This document shows positions 10,427-18,988 of a stretch of DNA of 64,000 bases, piece after piece. The notes under the pieces were generated by a model. It saw only the letters and a list, made by a program, of their open reading frames with translations, ran no database searches and had not been told where the DNA came from. The DNA comes from Pimelobacter simplex (lineage in GTDB: Bacteria; Actinomycetota; Actinomycetes; Propionibacteriales; Nocardioidaceae). How positions within the stretch are numbered: the stretch's first letter is position 1; the number at the start of each line of letters is the position of its first letter. The DNA lies in the NCBI RefSeq assembly GCF_900114845.1, contig NZ_FOUK01000004.1:613771-677770 (forward strand), read 5' to 3'. Both the position numbers and the translations under genes were made by a program.

Positions 10427-11224
10427 GTGCGCCGTCTCCTGGCCGCGCTGGCGGCGACCTGCACGGTCGTCGCCGGCGCGGCTGCCGTCGTCCCGGAGCC
10501 GGCCGGCGCCACCGCCCCTGCCGCTGCCACGTCCACTGCTCCTGCCGCCGCGCCCGGCACCGTCACCCGCACCGTGATCGGCCACTCAGTGCGCGGCCGC
10601 CCGATCCGGGCGTTCTACCGCGGCGATCCCGGCGCCACGCACGTCCTGGTCGTCCTCGGCCAGATGCACGGCGACGAGAAGGCGGGCCCCGCGACGGCCC
10701 GCTGGCTCAAGAAGCACCTGACGCCCAAGCCCGGCACCGGCATCTGGGTGGTGCCGACGATGAACCCCGACGGCGACGCGCGGCGCACCCGCACCAACGC
10801 GCGCGGCGTCGACCTCAATCGCAACTGGCCCACCAGCGGTTGGTCGGACGCCCGGCGGGGCACCCGCTACTGGGGCGGTCCGCGACCGGCCAGCGAGCCC
10901 GAGACCCGGGCGATGATCGCCTTCCTGCGGAAGGTCACGCCGGACTACATCGCCTCGATCCACCAGCCCCTGCGCGGGATCGGCCGCAGCGGGCGCGACG
11001 TCCCCTGGGAGAAGCGGCTCGCCCGCAACCTGCACCTGCCGCGCCGCCACTTCGGCGTGGGCAACCCGTCCGGGACGATCTCGCCGACGCTGACCGGCTG
11101 GTACGACAGCACGCTCGGCCGGCACGGTGTCGCCACCACGATCGAGTACGGCGCCCGCACGTCGCTCCGGTTCCGCACCAAGGTCGCCGGGCGCGGCATC
11201 GCGAGAGCGGCCCGGGTCCGCTAG
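10427..11224 (+). CDS. Secreted M14-family zinc carboxypeptidase
   Basis: The product of 265 residues has an N-terminal signal peptide (RRLLAALAATCTVVAGAAAV, with a likely cut after the Ala-rich stretch) and a short Ala/Pro linker. The M14 fold shows the zinc ligands HGDE in GQMHGDEKAG, the substrate motif NPDGDARRTRTNARGVDLNRNW, the third zinc ligand in SIHQP and the catalytic glutamate in TTIEYG. It would trim C-terminal residues from peptides or cell-wall peptides outside the cell. GTG 10427 begins two bases after the hppA stop, so the two are probably co-transcribed. Confidence 0.87.
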   Translation: MRRLLAALAATCTVVAGAAAVVPEPAGATAPAAATSTAPAAAPGTVTRTVIGHSVRGRPIRAFYRGDPGATHVLVVLGQMHGDEKAGPATARWLKKHLTPKPGTGIWVVPTMNPDGDARRTRTNARGVDLNRNWPTSGWSDARRGTRYWGGPRPASEPETRAMIAFLRKVTPDYIASIHQPLRGIGRSGRDVPWEKRLARNLHLPRRHFGVGNPSGTISPTLTGWYDSTLGRHGVATTIEYGARTSLRFRTKVAGRGIARAARVR

Positions 11225-11288
11225 AAGCCCGAGATCTAGGGGTCTTCCCCTGACGCGGAGCGGCCGTCCCGCCTGGCCGAATGGTGCG

Positions 11289-12668
11289 GTGACCAGAGCC
11301 CTGCGCATCACCGCCGTCCTCGTCGCCCTCCTCCTCGGGACCGGCCTCCTCCACCCCACGCCCGCGAGCGCGGCCGATCGCCCGGGCGGCTGGTACGACG
11401 GCTCCATCGGCTACACGCGGGTCGTCAACTGCTTCGGCCTGATCCAGGGGACGCCGTACACCGAGGCGGGGATCGGCGCGTACGCCGGCTACTGGTCCGA
11501 CCCGGACAGCGGGGTGCCCGCCGTCGGCCAGACGTTCTGGATCCACTACTCCGTGCACGGGTTGGGGAATCCCTGCCTCGGCGGCACCTACTTCCGGCCC
11601 CGGATCGCGCTGCCGCCGGGCGTCGTCTTCGACACCTCCCAGCAGATCCGCTGCGGCTACAACGGCTCCGGCGGACCCGCGCCGATGCAGGGCTGCCCGG
11701 GCTGGGGCAACCTCGCGAACGGCACCTACTCCAACAACCGCGACCAGGGGCTGTGGGGCGTCGCGCAGGGTGGGCGCTGGGAGTTCCAGTTCCCGGTGCG
11801 CGCCACCCAGCCCGTGTCGGGGGCGAACCTCAGCATCGCCCTCGACACCGTCGACGGGAACTCCGACAGCACGGTCGCCCTGCGCGCGCCGGTCTACGTC
11901 TTCGCGGTCGCGGGCAGCGGCGGGACGCCGGCCACGCCGTCGTACCAGGTCCTCTACGACACCCCCTCGACCGTCGCCGCCGCGCAGAACCCCGACGGCG
12001 GCGCGACGCCGTACGGGATCGTGTCGGAGTTCCAGGCCATCACGAACAACCGCGCGGGCGTGCTCCGCATCGAGTTCGCGACCGGACTCGACCAGCCGAT
12101 CTACCAGGTCGAGGTGCCGGTCCCCGCGAACTTCGGCGCCTCCGTCTACGGCTGGACCGACTGGGCGCCCTTCGCCGGCCTGATCGTGCCCGGCCGCAAG
12201 AACTACTGGCGCGGCGCGTTCACCCCCACGGGCGGCACCACCGTCTATGGCCCGATGCAGACGTTCACCGTCGCCAGCTCCGGCACCGGGACGGCGGGCA
12301 CCGGACCCATCGGCGGCACCACCGGCGGGACGCCCGGCGGCCTCTCCGGCAGCAGCGGCGCGATCGGCGGCTCGGTCACCTCGCTCAAGGTCGCGGCACG
12401 GGTCAGCGCCAAGGTGGTCGGCAAGCCCACCGCCCGGCGCAAGGCGAAGGTCCAGGTCGTCGTCCGGCCGGCACGCGGCGTCGCGACGGGCGCGGTCACC
12501 GTGACCGAGAAGGGCCGCAAGGTCGGCAGCGGCGTGCTGCGCGGCGGCAAGGTCGTGGTGACCCTCAAGAAGCTCAAGGCCGGCAAGCACCGCCTCGTCG
12601 TGCGGTACGCCGGCAGCCAGGCGACGTCGCCGGCGAGCGCGACGGTGGTGCTGCGGGTGCGTCGCTAG
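11289..12668 (+). CDS. Secreted protein with C-terminal bacterial Ig-like domain, function unknown
   Basis: The 459-residue product has a signal peptide at 1-30 (TAVLVALLLGTG then PASAAD). A 300-residue cysteine-containing middle resembles no family I can name. A Gly/Thr/Ser linker follows (TGTAGTGPIGGTTGG and on), then a Lys/Arg-rich Ig-like repeat ending in SPASATVVLRVRR. Such C-terminal Ig-like repeats are common on actinobacterial surface proteins. The start is GTG 11289; there is no lipobox or LPXTG motif, so release or weak wall binding is likely. It lies between the carboxypeptidase and the methyltransferase. Confidence 0.7.
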   Translation: MTRALRITAVLVALLLGTGLLHPTPASAADRPGGWYDGSIGYTRVVNCFGLIQGTPYTEAGIGAYAGYWSDPDSGVPAVGQTFWIHYSVHGLGNPCLGGTYFRPRIALPPGVVFDTSQQIRCGYNGSGGPAPMQGCPGWGNLANGTYSNNRDQGLWGVAQGGRWEFQFPVRATQPVSGANLSIALDTVDGNSDSTVALRAPVYVFAVAGSGGTPATPSYQVLYDTPSTVAAAQNPDGGATPYGIVSEFQAITNNRAGVLRIEFATGLDQPIYQVEVPVPANFGASVYGWTDWAPFAGLIVPGRKNYWRGAFTPTGGTTVYGPMQTFTVASSGTGTAGTGPIGGTTGGTPGGLSGSSGAIGGSVTSLKVAARVSAKVVGKPTARRKAKVQVVVRPARGVATGAVTVTEKGRKVGSGVLRGGKVVVTLKKLKAGKHRLVVRYAGSQATSPASATVVLRVRR

Positions 12669-12724
12669 GACGGGCGGCCGGATCCGGACGGCGACCTGAG
12701 CAGCGCACGTTCTACCGTTGCTCC

Positions 12725-14221
12725 GTGCTGCCCGTCGCCCTCGCCGCGCCCCTGCGCGAAGCCCTCCTCGCCGCCGACTTCACCTACGACGCCGTCAGCG
12801 ACCTGCTCGGCCCCGAGGCCCACCAGGCGCTGTCGCGCAACGAGACCCGGCCCGGCCTGCGTCGTACGACGGACGGGAGCCCGCTCGCGACGCTGGTGCG
12901 GCTCTTCCTGCTGCAGGCGGCGGTCCCGGTCGCCGACGCGGAGCGGGCGCTGCCGGGCGGGCTGGTCGACCGGCTCGCCAATGCCGGCGCGCTCGCGCAG
13001 AGCGTGGGGGAGGTCGCGGCGCGGCTCGACGTCCGCCCCTATGGCTCGGAGGAGGGGGACCTGTGGGTGGTCAGCGACCTGACGCCGGGTCTCGACGGCG
13101 TCCCGACGGCGGTGACGGGCGACTACGTGCTCGGGATCAGTCCCGCCTCGTCGAGCCTGGCCCAGCTGACGCTGCGCCATGACGTGGGGACGGCGCTCGA
13201 CCTGGGCACGGGGTGCGGGGTCCAGGCGCTGCACCTGGCGACGCACAGCGACCGGGTCGTCGCGACGGACGTCAACCAGCGGGCGCTGGCGATCGCCCGG
13301 TTCAACGCGGCGCTCAACGACGTCGACGACAAGGTCGAGGTGCGGGACGGGTCGTTCTTCGCGCCGGTGGCGGGGGAGCGGTTCGACCTGATCGCGACCA
13401 ACCCGCCGTTCGTGATCTCGCCGGCGACGGGGGAGCGCCTCGTCTACCGCGACTCCGGCCTGCCCGGCGACCAGGTCGTCGAGCACATCGTCCGGACCGC
13501 GCCCGACCACCTGACCGACGGCGGCTGGTGCCAGGTCCTCGCCAACTGGGTGATCGAGAAGGACCGCCCCTGGGACGAGCGCCTGGCCGGCTGGCTGCCC
13601 GACGAGTGCGACGCGCTGGTGGTCCAGCGCGAGGTGCTCGACCCGGCGTCGTACGTCGAGCTGTGGCTCAAGGACTCCGGCCACCACCCGGCGACCGGCG
13701 GTGACCCCGCGACGTACGGGCAGCGCTACGACACCTGGCTCTCGTGGCTCGAGCAGCAGGGTGTGGCAGGCGTCGGCTTCGGCTGGCTCAACCTGCGCCG
13801 GCGCGCGGACGTCGCGCCCGGCGCGCTGGTCCGCGACCTCCTCGAGTGGCCGTACGACGTCGAGCAGCCCATCGCGCCGGCGATCTCCGCCTGGGCCGAC
13901 GCGGCGCTGGCCGCGCGGTCGCTCGACGCCGGGACCCGTCTGGTGCTGCGCGAGGACGTCGTCCAGGAGACCTCCGGCCCCGTCGGCGGCGAGGACCCGG
14001 CCACGATCGTGCTCCGCCAGCAGCGCGGGTTCCGCCGCGCGCGCCAGGTCGACACGGTCGTCGCGGCCGTGGCCGGCGCGTGCGACGGCGAGCTCGCCGT
14101 GGGCCCGCTGGTGGACGCCGTCGGGCAGCTCCTGGACCGTGCGCCGGCCGGTCTGCACGACGTCTACCTGCCCGAGCTGGCCGAATTGGTGGCCGAGGGG
14201 TTCCTCGCTCCGGAGGAGTGA
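12725..14221 (+). CDS. Class I SAM-dependent methyltransferase with NPPF motif
   Basis: The 498-residue protein has an all-helical N-terminal region, a Rossmann methyltransferase core with the SAM loop ALDLGTGCGVQALHLA, an acidic end of strand 2 (VVATDVNQRAL) and the catalytic motif IATNPPFVISP, which is typical of enzymes that methylate amide or exocyclic nitrogens (HemK/PrmC and N6-adenine types). A further C-terminal region of about 180 residues lacks a known motif. A homologue in this position beside topA is common in actinobacteria. GTG 12725 is the chosen start. The substrate cannot be told from sequence. Confidence 0.8.
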   Translation: MLPVALAAPLREALLAADFTYDAVSDLLGPEAHQALSRNETRPGLRRTTDGSPLATLVRLFLLQAAVPVADAERALPGGLVDRLANAGALAQSVGEVAARLDVRPYGSEEGDLWVVSDLTPGLDGVPTAVTGDYVLGISPASSSLAQLTLRHDVGTALDLGTGCGVQALHLATHSDRVVATDVNQRALAIARFNAALNDVDDKVEVRDGSFFAPVAGERFDLIATNPPFVISPATGERLVYRDSGLPGDQVVEHIVRTAPDHLTDGGWCQVLANWVIEKDRPWDERLAGWLPDECDALVVQREVLDPASYVELWLKDSGHHPATGGDPATYGQRYDTWLSWLEQQGVAGVGFGWLNLRRRADVAPGALVRDLLEWPYDVEQPIAPAISAWADAALAARSLDAGTRLVLREDVVQETSGPVGGEDPATIVLRQQRGFRRARQVDTVVAAVAGACDGELAVGPLVDAVGQLLDRAPAGLHDVYLPELAELVAEGFLAPEE

Positions 14222-14249
14222 GCGGGCCTCGTGCGGCAGACTGGGCGCC

Positions 14250-15302
14250 GTGACGAACGCAGGCTGGTACCCCGACCCCGCGGGCGCGCCCGACACCTTC
14301 CGCTACTGGGACGGTCAGGCGTGGAGCCAGATGACCACCTCCCAGCCCTCGGGTGGCGCGGCCGCGGCCACCCCCGCTCCCGCGACGCCGCCGCCGGCGA
14401 CGCCTCCCCCGGCGACCCCGCCGACCCCGGCGACCGCGCTGCCCCCGTCCCAGCAGCCGTACCAGCCGCAGTACCAGCAGCAACCCCAGCCCACCTGGAA
14501 CCCGACCCCGCCCCCGGGCGGCGGCACCGGCGGCATCGGCGGCGGGAGCACCGGCAAGACGGTCGGCATCGTCGTCGCGGCGGTGCTCGTGCTCGCCCTG
14601 CTGGGCGTCGGCGGCTTCTTCGGCATCCGCGCGCTCAGCGGTGACGACGACGGCGACGGCGGCGACAAGAAGGCCGACGACCCGACCTCGCAGGCCACCG
14701 ACGGCCCCACCGACGGCCCGACCGACGAGACGTCGTCCACCGTGCGCCCGTCCGGCATCCAGTGCACCGGCGGCAAGCCGGAGCCGACGACCGCGCCGGA
14801 CCCCAAGGCGACCACGCTGACCGGCGGCGGGCTCACCATCCCGAAGCTCGACGGCTACACCACCGACGTCCGCCAGTCGCCGGCGCACACCTACGCCGAC
14901 GGGTTCATCTCCCAGTACGTCGAGGTGGTGCCCCAGAAGTGGATCGGGCTGTACGGCGTGGGCGCCATCCCGCGCGCCAACGGTTTCGAGGGCATCGACA
15001 CCACGGCCGAGATCATCATGCAGTGCCTGACCACCAACGACCAGATCTACAAGGGCTTCAAGGACCGCAAGGACCTGAAGAACGAGGAGATCACCGTCGA
15101 CGGCAAGCCGGCCCACCGGATCACCTCGGAGCTCCGGGTCGACGACAGCACCCTCCCGATCGAGGGTGACGTCACCACCGTCGTCATCGTCGACACCGGC
15201 GACCCGGCGTCGTACGGCGTGTTCGTCGGGGTCGCGCCGATCGGCGACACCGCCCGGATCGCGCAGGAGGAACAGGTCATCGGGGAGATCTCCGTCGGCT
15301 GA
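14250..15302 (+). CDS. DUF2510 single-pass membrane protein with extracytoplasmic domain
   Basis: The 350-residue product begins with the DUF2510 motif AGWYPDPAGAPDTFRYWDGQ (residues 4-23), a tryptophan-rich cytoplasmic element common in actinobacteria. A Pro/Ala/Gln-rich linker, a membrane helix (VGIVVAAVLVLALLGVGGFF, near residue 110), an acidic stretch and a soluble extracytoplasmic domain of about 190 residues follow. Its function is not known. GTG 14250 lies 28 bases after the methyltransferase. A strong hairpin follows its stop, so transcription probably ends before topA. Confidence 0.75.
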   Translation: MTNAGWYPDPAGAPDTFRYWDGQAWSQMTTSQPSGGAAAATPAPATPPPATPPPATPPTPATALPPSQQPYQPQYQQQPQPTWNPTPPPGGGTGGIGGGSTGKTVGIVVAAVLVLALLGVGGFFGIRALSGDDDGDGGDKKADDPTSQATDGPTDGPTDETSSTVRPSGIQCTGGKPEPTTAPDPKATTLTGGGLTIPKLDGYTTDVRQSPAHTYADGFISQYVEVVPQKWIGLYGVGAIPRANGFEGIDTTAEIIMQCLTTNDQIYKGFKDRKDLKNEEITVDGKPAHRITSELRVDDSTLPIEGDVTTVVIVDTGDPASYGVFVGVAPIGDTARIAQEEQVIGEISVG

Positions 15303-15311
15303 GGCCCACCT

Positions 15312-15344
15312 CACTTCCGGGCGTCCGGTGGACGCCCGGAAGTG
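15312..15344 (+). terminator. Hairpin terminator between the DUF2510 gene and topA
   Basis: Arms 15312-15326 (CACTTCCGGGCGTCC) and 15330-15344 form a perfect 15-bp stem with a GGT loop, ten bases after the stop codon. There is no T-tract, as is usual for high-GC actinobacterial hairpins, so terminator function is inferred from position and stability. Confidence 0.6.
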
Positions 15345-15413
15345 CGTGCTGGACACCACGCGCTACCGTGAACCGCCGGATCAGGCAGCGCACGAGAAGT
15401 AGAGAAGGTCCCC

Positions 15414-18122
15414 GTGTCCCACAAGTTGGTGATCGTCGAGTCGCCGGCCAAGGCCCGCACCATTGGCGGATACCTCGGCGACGGCTTCGTCGTCGAGTCC
15501 TCCATCGGCCACATCCGGGACCTCCCGAACAACGCCGCCGACACCCCGGCCAAGATCAAGGACAAGCCGTGGGGGCGGCTGGCGATCGACGTCGACCACG
15601 ACTTCACGCCGTACTACATCGTCCCGCGCGACAAGAAGTCCCACATCGCCAAGCTCAAGCAGCTCCTCAAGGACGCCGACGAGCTCTACCTCGCCACCGA
15701 TGAGGACCGCGAGGGCGAGGCGATCGCCTGGCACCTCCTCGACGAGCTGAAGCCGAAGGGCATCCCGGTCAAGCGGATGACCTTCAACGAGATCACCCGC
15801 GCGGCGATCCAGGCCGCGGCCGCCAACACCCGCGACCTCGACATGGACCTCGTCGAGGCCCAGGAGACGCGGCGCATCCTCGACCGGCTCTACGGCTACG
15901 AGGTCTCGCCGGTGCTGTGGCGCAAGGTGATGTCGGGCCTGTCGGCCGGCCGCGTGCAGTCGGTCGCGACCCGGCTCGTGGTCGACCGCGAGAAGGAGCG
16001 GATGGCCTTCAAGGTCGCCTCCTACTGGGACCTCGAGGGCACCTTCGACGCCGGCAGCAAGCACGACCAGCGGATGTTCCCGGCCAAGCTCCACAGCATC
16101 GACGGGACCCGCGTCGCCAGCGGCTCGAACTTCGGCCCCGACGGTCAGCTCAAGGGCAAGGCCGACGTCGTCCACCTCGACCAGCGGCGGGCCCAGGCGC
16201 TCGTCAGCGCCCTCGCCGACACGACGTACGACGTCCGGTCGGTCGAGGCCAAGCCCTACCGCCGTTCCCCCTACGCCCCCTTCCGCACGACCACGCTGCA
16301 GCAGGAGGCCAGCCGCAAGCTCGGCATGAGCTCCAGCGTGACGATGTCGGTCGCGCAGCGGCTGTACGAGAACGGCTTCATCACCTACATGCGTACCGAC
16401 TCCACGACGCTGTCCGGCAGCGCCATCGGGGCGGCGCGGGCGCAGGTGCAGGAGCTCTACGGCGCCGAGTACCTCCCCGACGCCCCGCGCACCTACGCCA
16501 ACAAGGTCAAGAACGCGCAGGAGGCGCACGAGGCGATCCGTCCCGCGGGCGACTCGTTCCGGACGCCGGCGCAGACCGGTCTCAAGGGCGACCAGTTCCG
16601 GCTCTACGAGCTGATCTGGATGCGCACCGTCGCCTCGCAGATGAAGGACGCCGTCGGCCAGTCGGTCACGATCCGCCTCGGCGGCGCGGCCAGCAGCGGC
16701 GAGGACGTCGTCTTCTCCGCGTCCGGCCGGGTGATCACCTTCCACGGCTTCCTCAAGGCCTACGTCGAGGGCACCGACGACAACGCGGCCAAGGACGACC
16801 AGGAGACCCGGCTCCCCAACCTGCACGAGGGGGACGCCGTCTCGGCGGCGTCGCTGAGTGCCAACGGTCACGAGACGAAGCCGCCGGCGCGCTACACCGA
16901 GGCCACGCTGATCAAGGAGCTCGAGGAGCGCGAGATCGGCCGGCCCTCGACGTACGCCTCGATCATCGGGACGATCCTCAACCGCGGCTACGTCTACAAG
17001 AAGGGCACCGCGCTGGTGCCCGCCTGGATCGCGTTCTCGGTGGTGCGCCTGCTCCAGGAGCACTTCTCGCGGCTGGTCGACTACGACTTCACCGCGAGCA
17101 TGGAGACCGTCCTCGACGACATCGCCCAGGGCCGCAAGGACCGGGTCAGCGAGCTCAGCGAGTTCTACTACGGCTCCGACCGGCTCGAGGGCCTCAAGCG
17201 GCTGGTCGAGGACCTCGGCGACATCGACGCCAAGGAGCTCGCGACCTTCCCGGTCGGCACCGAGGCCGACGGCATCCACCTACGGGTCGGCAAGTACGGC
17301 CCCTACCTCGAGGGCCCGGGCGACGACGGCACCGCCTTCGCCAAGCGCGCCAACGTGCCCGACGACCTGCCCCCCGACGAGCTGACCGTGGCCAAGGCCA
17401 CCGAGCTGCTGGCCAACCCGGCCGGTGAGGAGATCGAACTCGGCGTCGACCCCGAGACCGACCTGCGCGTGGTGGCCAAGAACGGCCGCTACGGCCCGTA
17501 CGTCACCGAGGTGCTGCCCGACGACGCGCCCAAGAGCGCGAAGCCGCGCACCGGCTCGCTCTTCAAGTCGATGTCGCTCGACACCGTCACGCTCGCCGAC
17601 GCGGTCAAGCTGCTCGCCCTGCCCCGCGTCGTCGGCGTCGGCGAGGACGGCGAGGAGATCACCGCCCAGAACGGCCGCTACGGGCCGTACCTCAAGAAGG
17701 GCACCGACTCCCGCTCGCTCACCAGCGAGGACCAGATCTTCGGCATCACGCTCGACGAGGCCCTCAAGATCTACAGCCAGCCCAAGCAGCGCGGCCGCGC
17801 CGCCGCGGCGCCGCCGCTCAAGGAGCTGGGCAACGACCCCGTCTCCGGGCAGCCGGTGGTCGTGAAGGCCGGCCGGTTCGGCGAGTACGTCACCGACGGC
17901 GAGTACAACGCGACCCTGCGCAAGGACGACTCGGTCGAGGAGATCACCCTCGAGCGGGCCGCCGAGCTGCTGGCCGAGCGCCGGGCGAAGGGCCCGGCCA
18001 AGAAGGCCGCCAAGAAGGGCGCGAAGAAGACCGCCGCCAAGAAGACGACGGCCAAGAAGACCACCACCAAGAAGGCCGCGGCGAAGAAGACGGCGGCCAA
18101 GAAGGCCGCCAAGAAGTCCTAG
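15414..18122 (+). CDS. topA: DNA topoisomerase I (type IA)
   Basis: The 902-residue enzyme relaxes negatively supercoiled DNA. The N-terminal Toprim domain begins with LVIVESPAKARTIGGYLG, and the acidic triad is in LATDEDREGEAIAWHL. The active-site tyrosine is Y325 in FITYMRTDST. The C-terminus holds repeated topo C-terminal domains (GRYGPYV/GRYGPYL repeats near residues 680-770) in place of zinc fingers, and ends in a Lys/Ala-rich tail of about 40 residues that is characteristic of actinobacterial TopA and aids processivity. GTG 15414 follows an AGAGAAGG ribosome site. This is the expected length for the family. Confidence 0.97.
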   Translation: MSHKLVIVESPAKARTIGGYLGDGFVVESSIGHIRDLPNNAADTPAKIKDKPWGRLAIDVDHDFTPYYIVPRDKKSHIAKLKQLLKDADELYLATDEDREGEAIAWHLLDELKPKGIPVKRMTFNEITRAAIQAAAANTRDLDMDLVEAQETRRILDRLYGYEVSPVLWRKVMSGLSAGRVQSVATRLVVDREKERMAFKVASYWDLEGTFDAGSKHDQRMFPAKLHSIDGTRVASGSNFGPDGQLKGKADVVHLDQRRAQALVSALADTTYDVRSVEAKPYRRSPYAPFRTTTLQQEASRKLGMSSSVTMSVAQRLYENGFITYMRTDSTTLSGSAIGAARAQVQELYGAEYLPDAPRTYANKVKNAQEAHEAIRPAGDSFRTPAQTGLKGDQFRLYELIWMRTVASQMKDAVGQSVTIRLGGAASSGEDVVFSASGRVITFHGFLKAYVEGTDDNAAKDDQETRLPNLHEGDAVSAASLSANGHETKPPARYTEATLIKELEEREIGRPSTYASIIGTILNRGYVYKKGTALVPAWIAFSVVRLLQEHFSRLVDYDFTASMETVLDDIAQGRKDRVSELSEFYYGSDRLEGLKRLVEDLGDIDAKELATFPVGTEADGIHLRVGKYGPYLEGPGDDGTAFAKRANVPDDLPPDELTVAKATELLANPAGEEIELGVDPETDLRVVAKNGRYGPYVTEVLPDDAPKSAKPRTGSLFKSMSLDTVTLADAVKLLALPRVVGVGEDGEEITAQNGRYGPYLKKGTDSRSLTSEDQIFGITLDEALKIYSQPKQRGRAAAAPPLKELGNDPVSGQPVVVKAGRFGEYVTDGEYNATLRKDDSVEEITLERAAELLAERRAKGPAKKAAKKGAKKTAAKKTTAKKTTTKKAAAKKTAAKKAAKKS

Positions 18123-18147
18123 CCGCGGGGTGGGAGCGGTCCTGCGG

Positions 18148-18175
18148 GAGTTTCGCCGGTCGACCGGCGAAACTC
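18148..18175. repeat. 28-bp perfect palindrome, copy 1
   Basis: The sequence reads identically on both strands across 28 bases, centred on GGTCGACC, with core AGTTTCGCCGGTCGACC. It begins 26 bases after the topA stop and may help end its transcript. The same core occurs again at 18229-18262. A REP-like dispersed element is the likeliest class. Confidence 0.85.
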
Positions 18176-18228
18176 ACACTGGACCGATGAAGTTCCGTCG
18201 GTCAGGCGTGAGTTTTGTACGTCAAGTC

Positions 18229-18262
18229 CGACAGTTTCGCCGGTCGACCGGCGAAACTGTCG
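18229..18262. repeat. 34-bp perfect palindrome, copy 2
   Basis: This palindrome shares the 26-base core of copy 1, with different outer arms that are themselves complementary (CGAC and GTCG). A degraded third copy may lie between them near 18190-18215 (AGTTCCGTCGGTCAGG, then GTGAGTTTT). The tmk start is 67 bases downstream. Confidence 0.85.
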
Positions 18263-18328
18263 CCGCTCCAGCGCCCCGGGCGGCCCCGGCCGTGGCACGT
18301 GTCGGACCCGTCTCGTAGGTTCACTCCC

Positions 18329-18988
18329 GTGACCCGCTATCCCGGCCGCTACACCTCGACCGGCGTCTTCGTCTGCTTCGAGGGCGGCGAGGGCGGTGGC
18401 AAGTCGACGCAGTCCCGGCTGCTGCGCGACCGGCTGGCCGAGGAGGGGTACGCCGTCCGGCTCACCCACGAGCCGGGCGACACGCCCGTCGGCAAGGACC
18501 TGCGCCGGATCGTGCTCAGTCCCGAGACGGGCGCGCTCGCGCACAAGACCGAGTTCCTGCTCTATGCCGCCGACAAGGCCGAGCACGTCGAGACGCTCGT
18601 GCTGCCCGCGCTCGACCGCGGCGAGGTCGTCCTCACCGACCGCTACGTCGACTCGACCCTCGCCTACCAGGGGGCCGGCCGCGCGCTCGACCGTGACGAG
18701 CTCGAGGAGGTCTCCCGGTGGGCCACGGGCGATCTGCGGCCGCACCTGACCGTCGTCCTCGACCTCGAGCCCGAGGCGGGCCTGGGCCGGTTCGAGGAGC
18801 GGGACCGGATCGAGGGCGAGGGGCTGGCGTTCCACCAGCGGGTGCGGCAGTCGTTCCTCGACCTGGCCGCGCACGACCCCGAGCACTACCTGGTCGTCGA
18901 CGCGCGGCGCTCGATCGACGAGATCGCGGCGCTGATCGCCGAGCGGGTCGCCCCACTGCTGGTGCAGGCGAGGAGGCTGGCACCGTGA
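18329..18988 (+). CDS. tmk: Thymidylate kinase
   Basis: The 219-residue enzyme phosphorylates dTMP to dTDP. It shows the P-loop CFEGGEGGGKSTQS (residues 16-29), the substrate loop THEPGDTPVGKDLR (the usual EPGGT reads EPGDT here), DRYVDSTLAYQGAGR (the DR(Y/H) motif) and a LID region with EERDRIEGEGLAFHQRV. GTG 18329 is followed by a normal short N-terminus. The stop overlaps the holB start (GTGA), a coupling often seen for tmk-holB. Confidence 0.93.
   Translation: MTRYPGRYTSTGVFVCFEGGEGGGKSTQSRLLRDRLAEEGYAVRLTHEPGDTPVGKDLRRIVLSPETGALAHKTEFLLYAADKAEHVETLVLPALDRGEVVLTDRYVDSTLAYQGAGRALDRDELEEVSRWATGDLRPHLTVVLDLEPEAGLGRFEERDRIEGEGLAFHQRVRQSFLDLAAHDPEHYLVVDARRSIDEIAALIAERVAPLLVQARRLAP

Noticed and set aside
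17990..18120. AAGAAG/GCC tandem repeat as a possible repeat array
   Set aside because: It encodes the Lys/Ala-rich tail normal for actinobacterial topoisomerase I.
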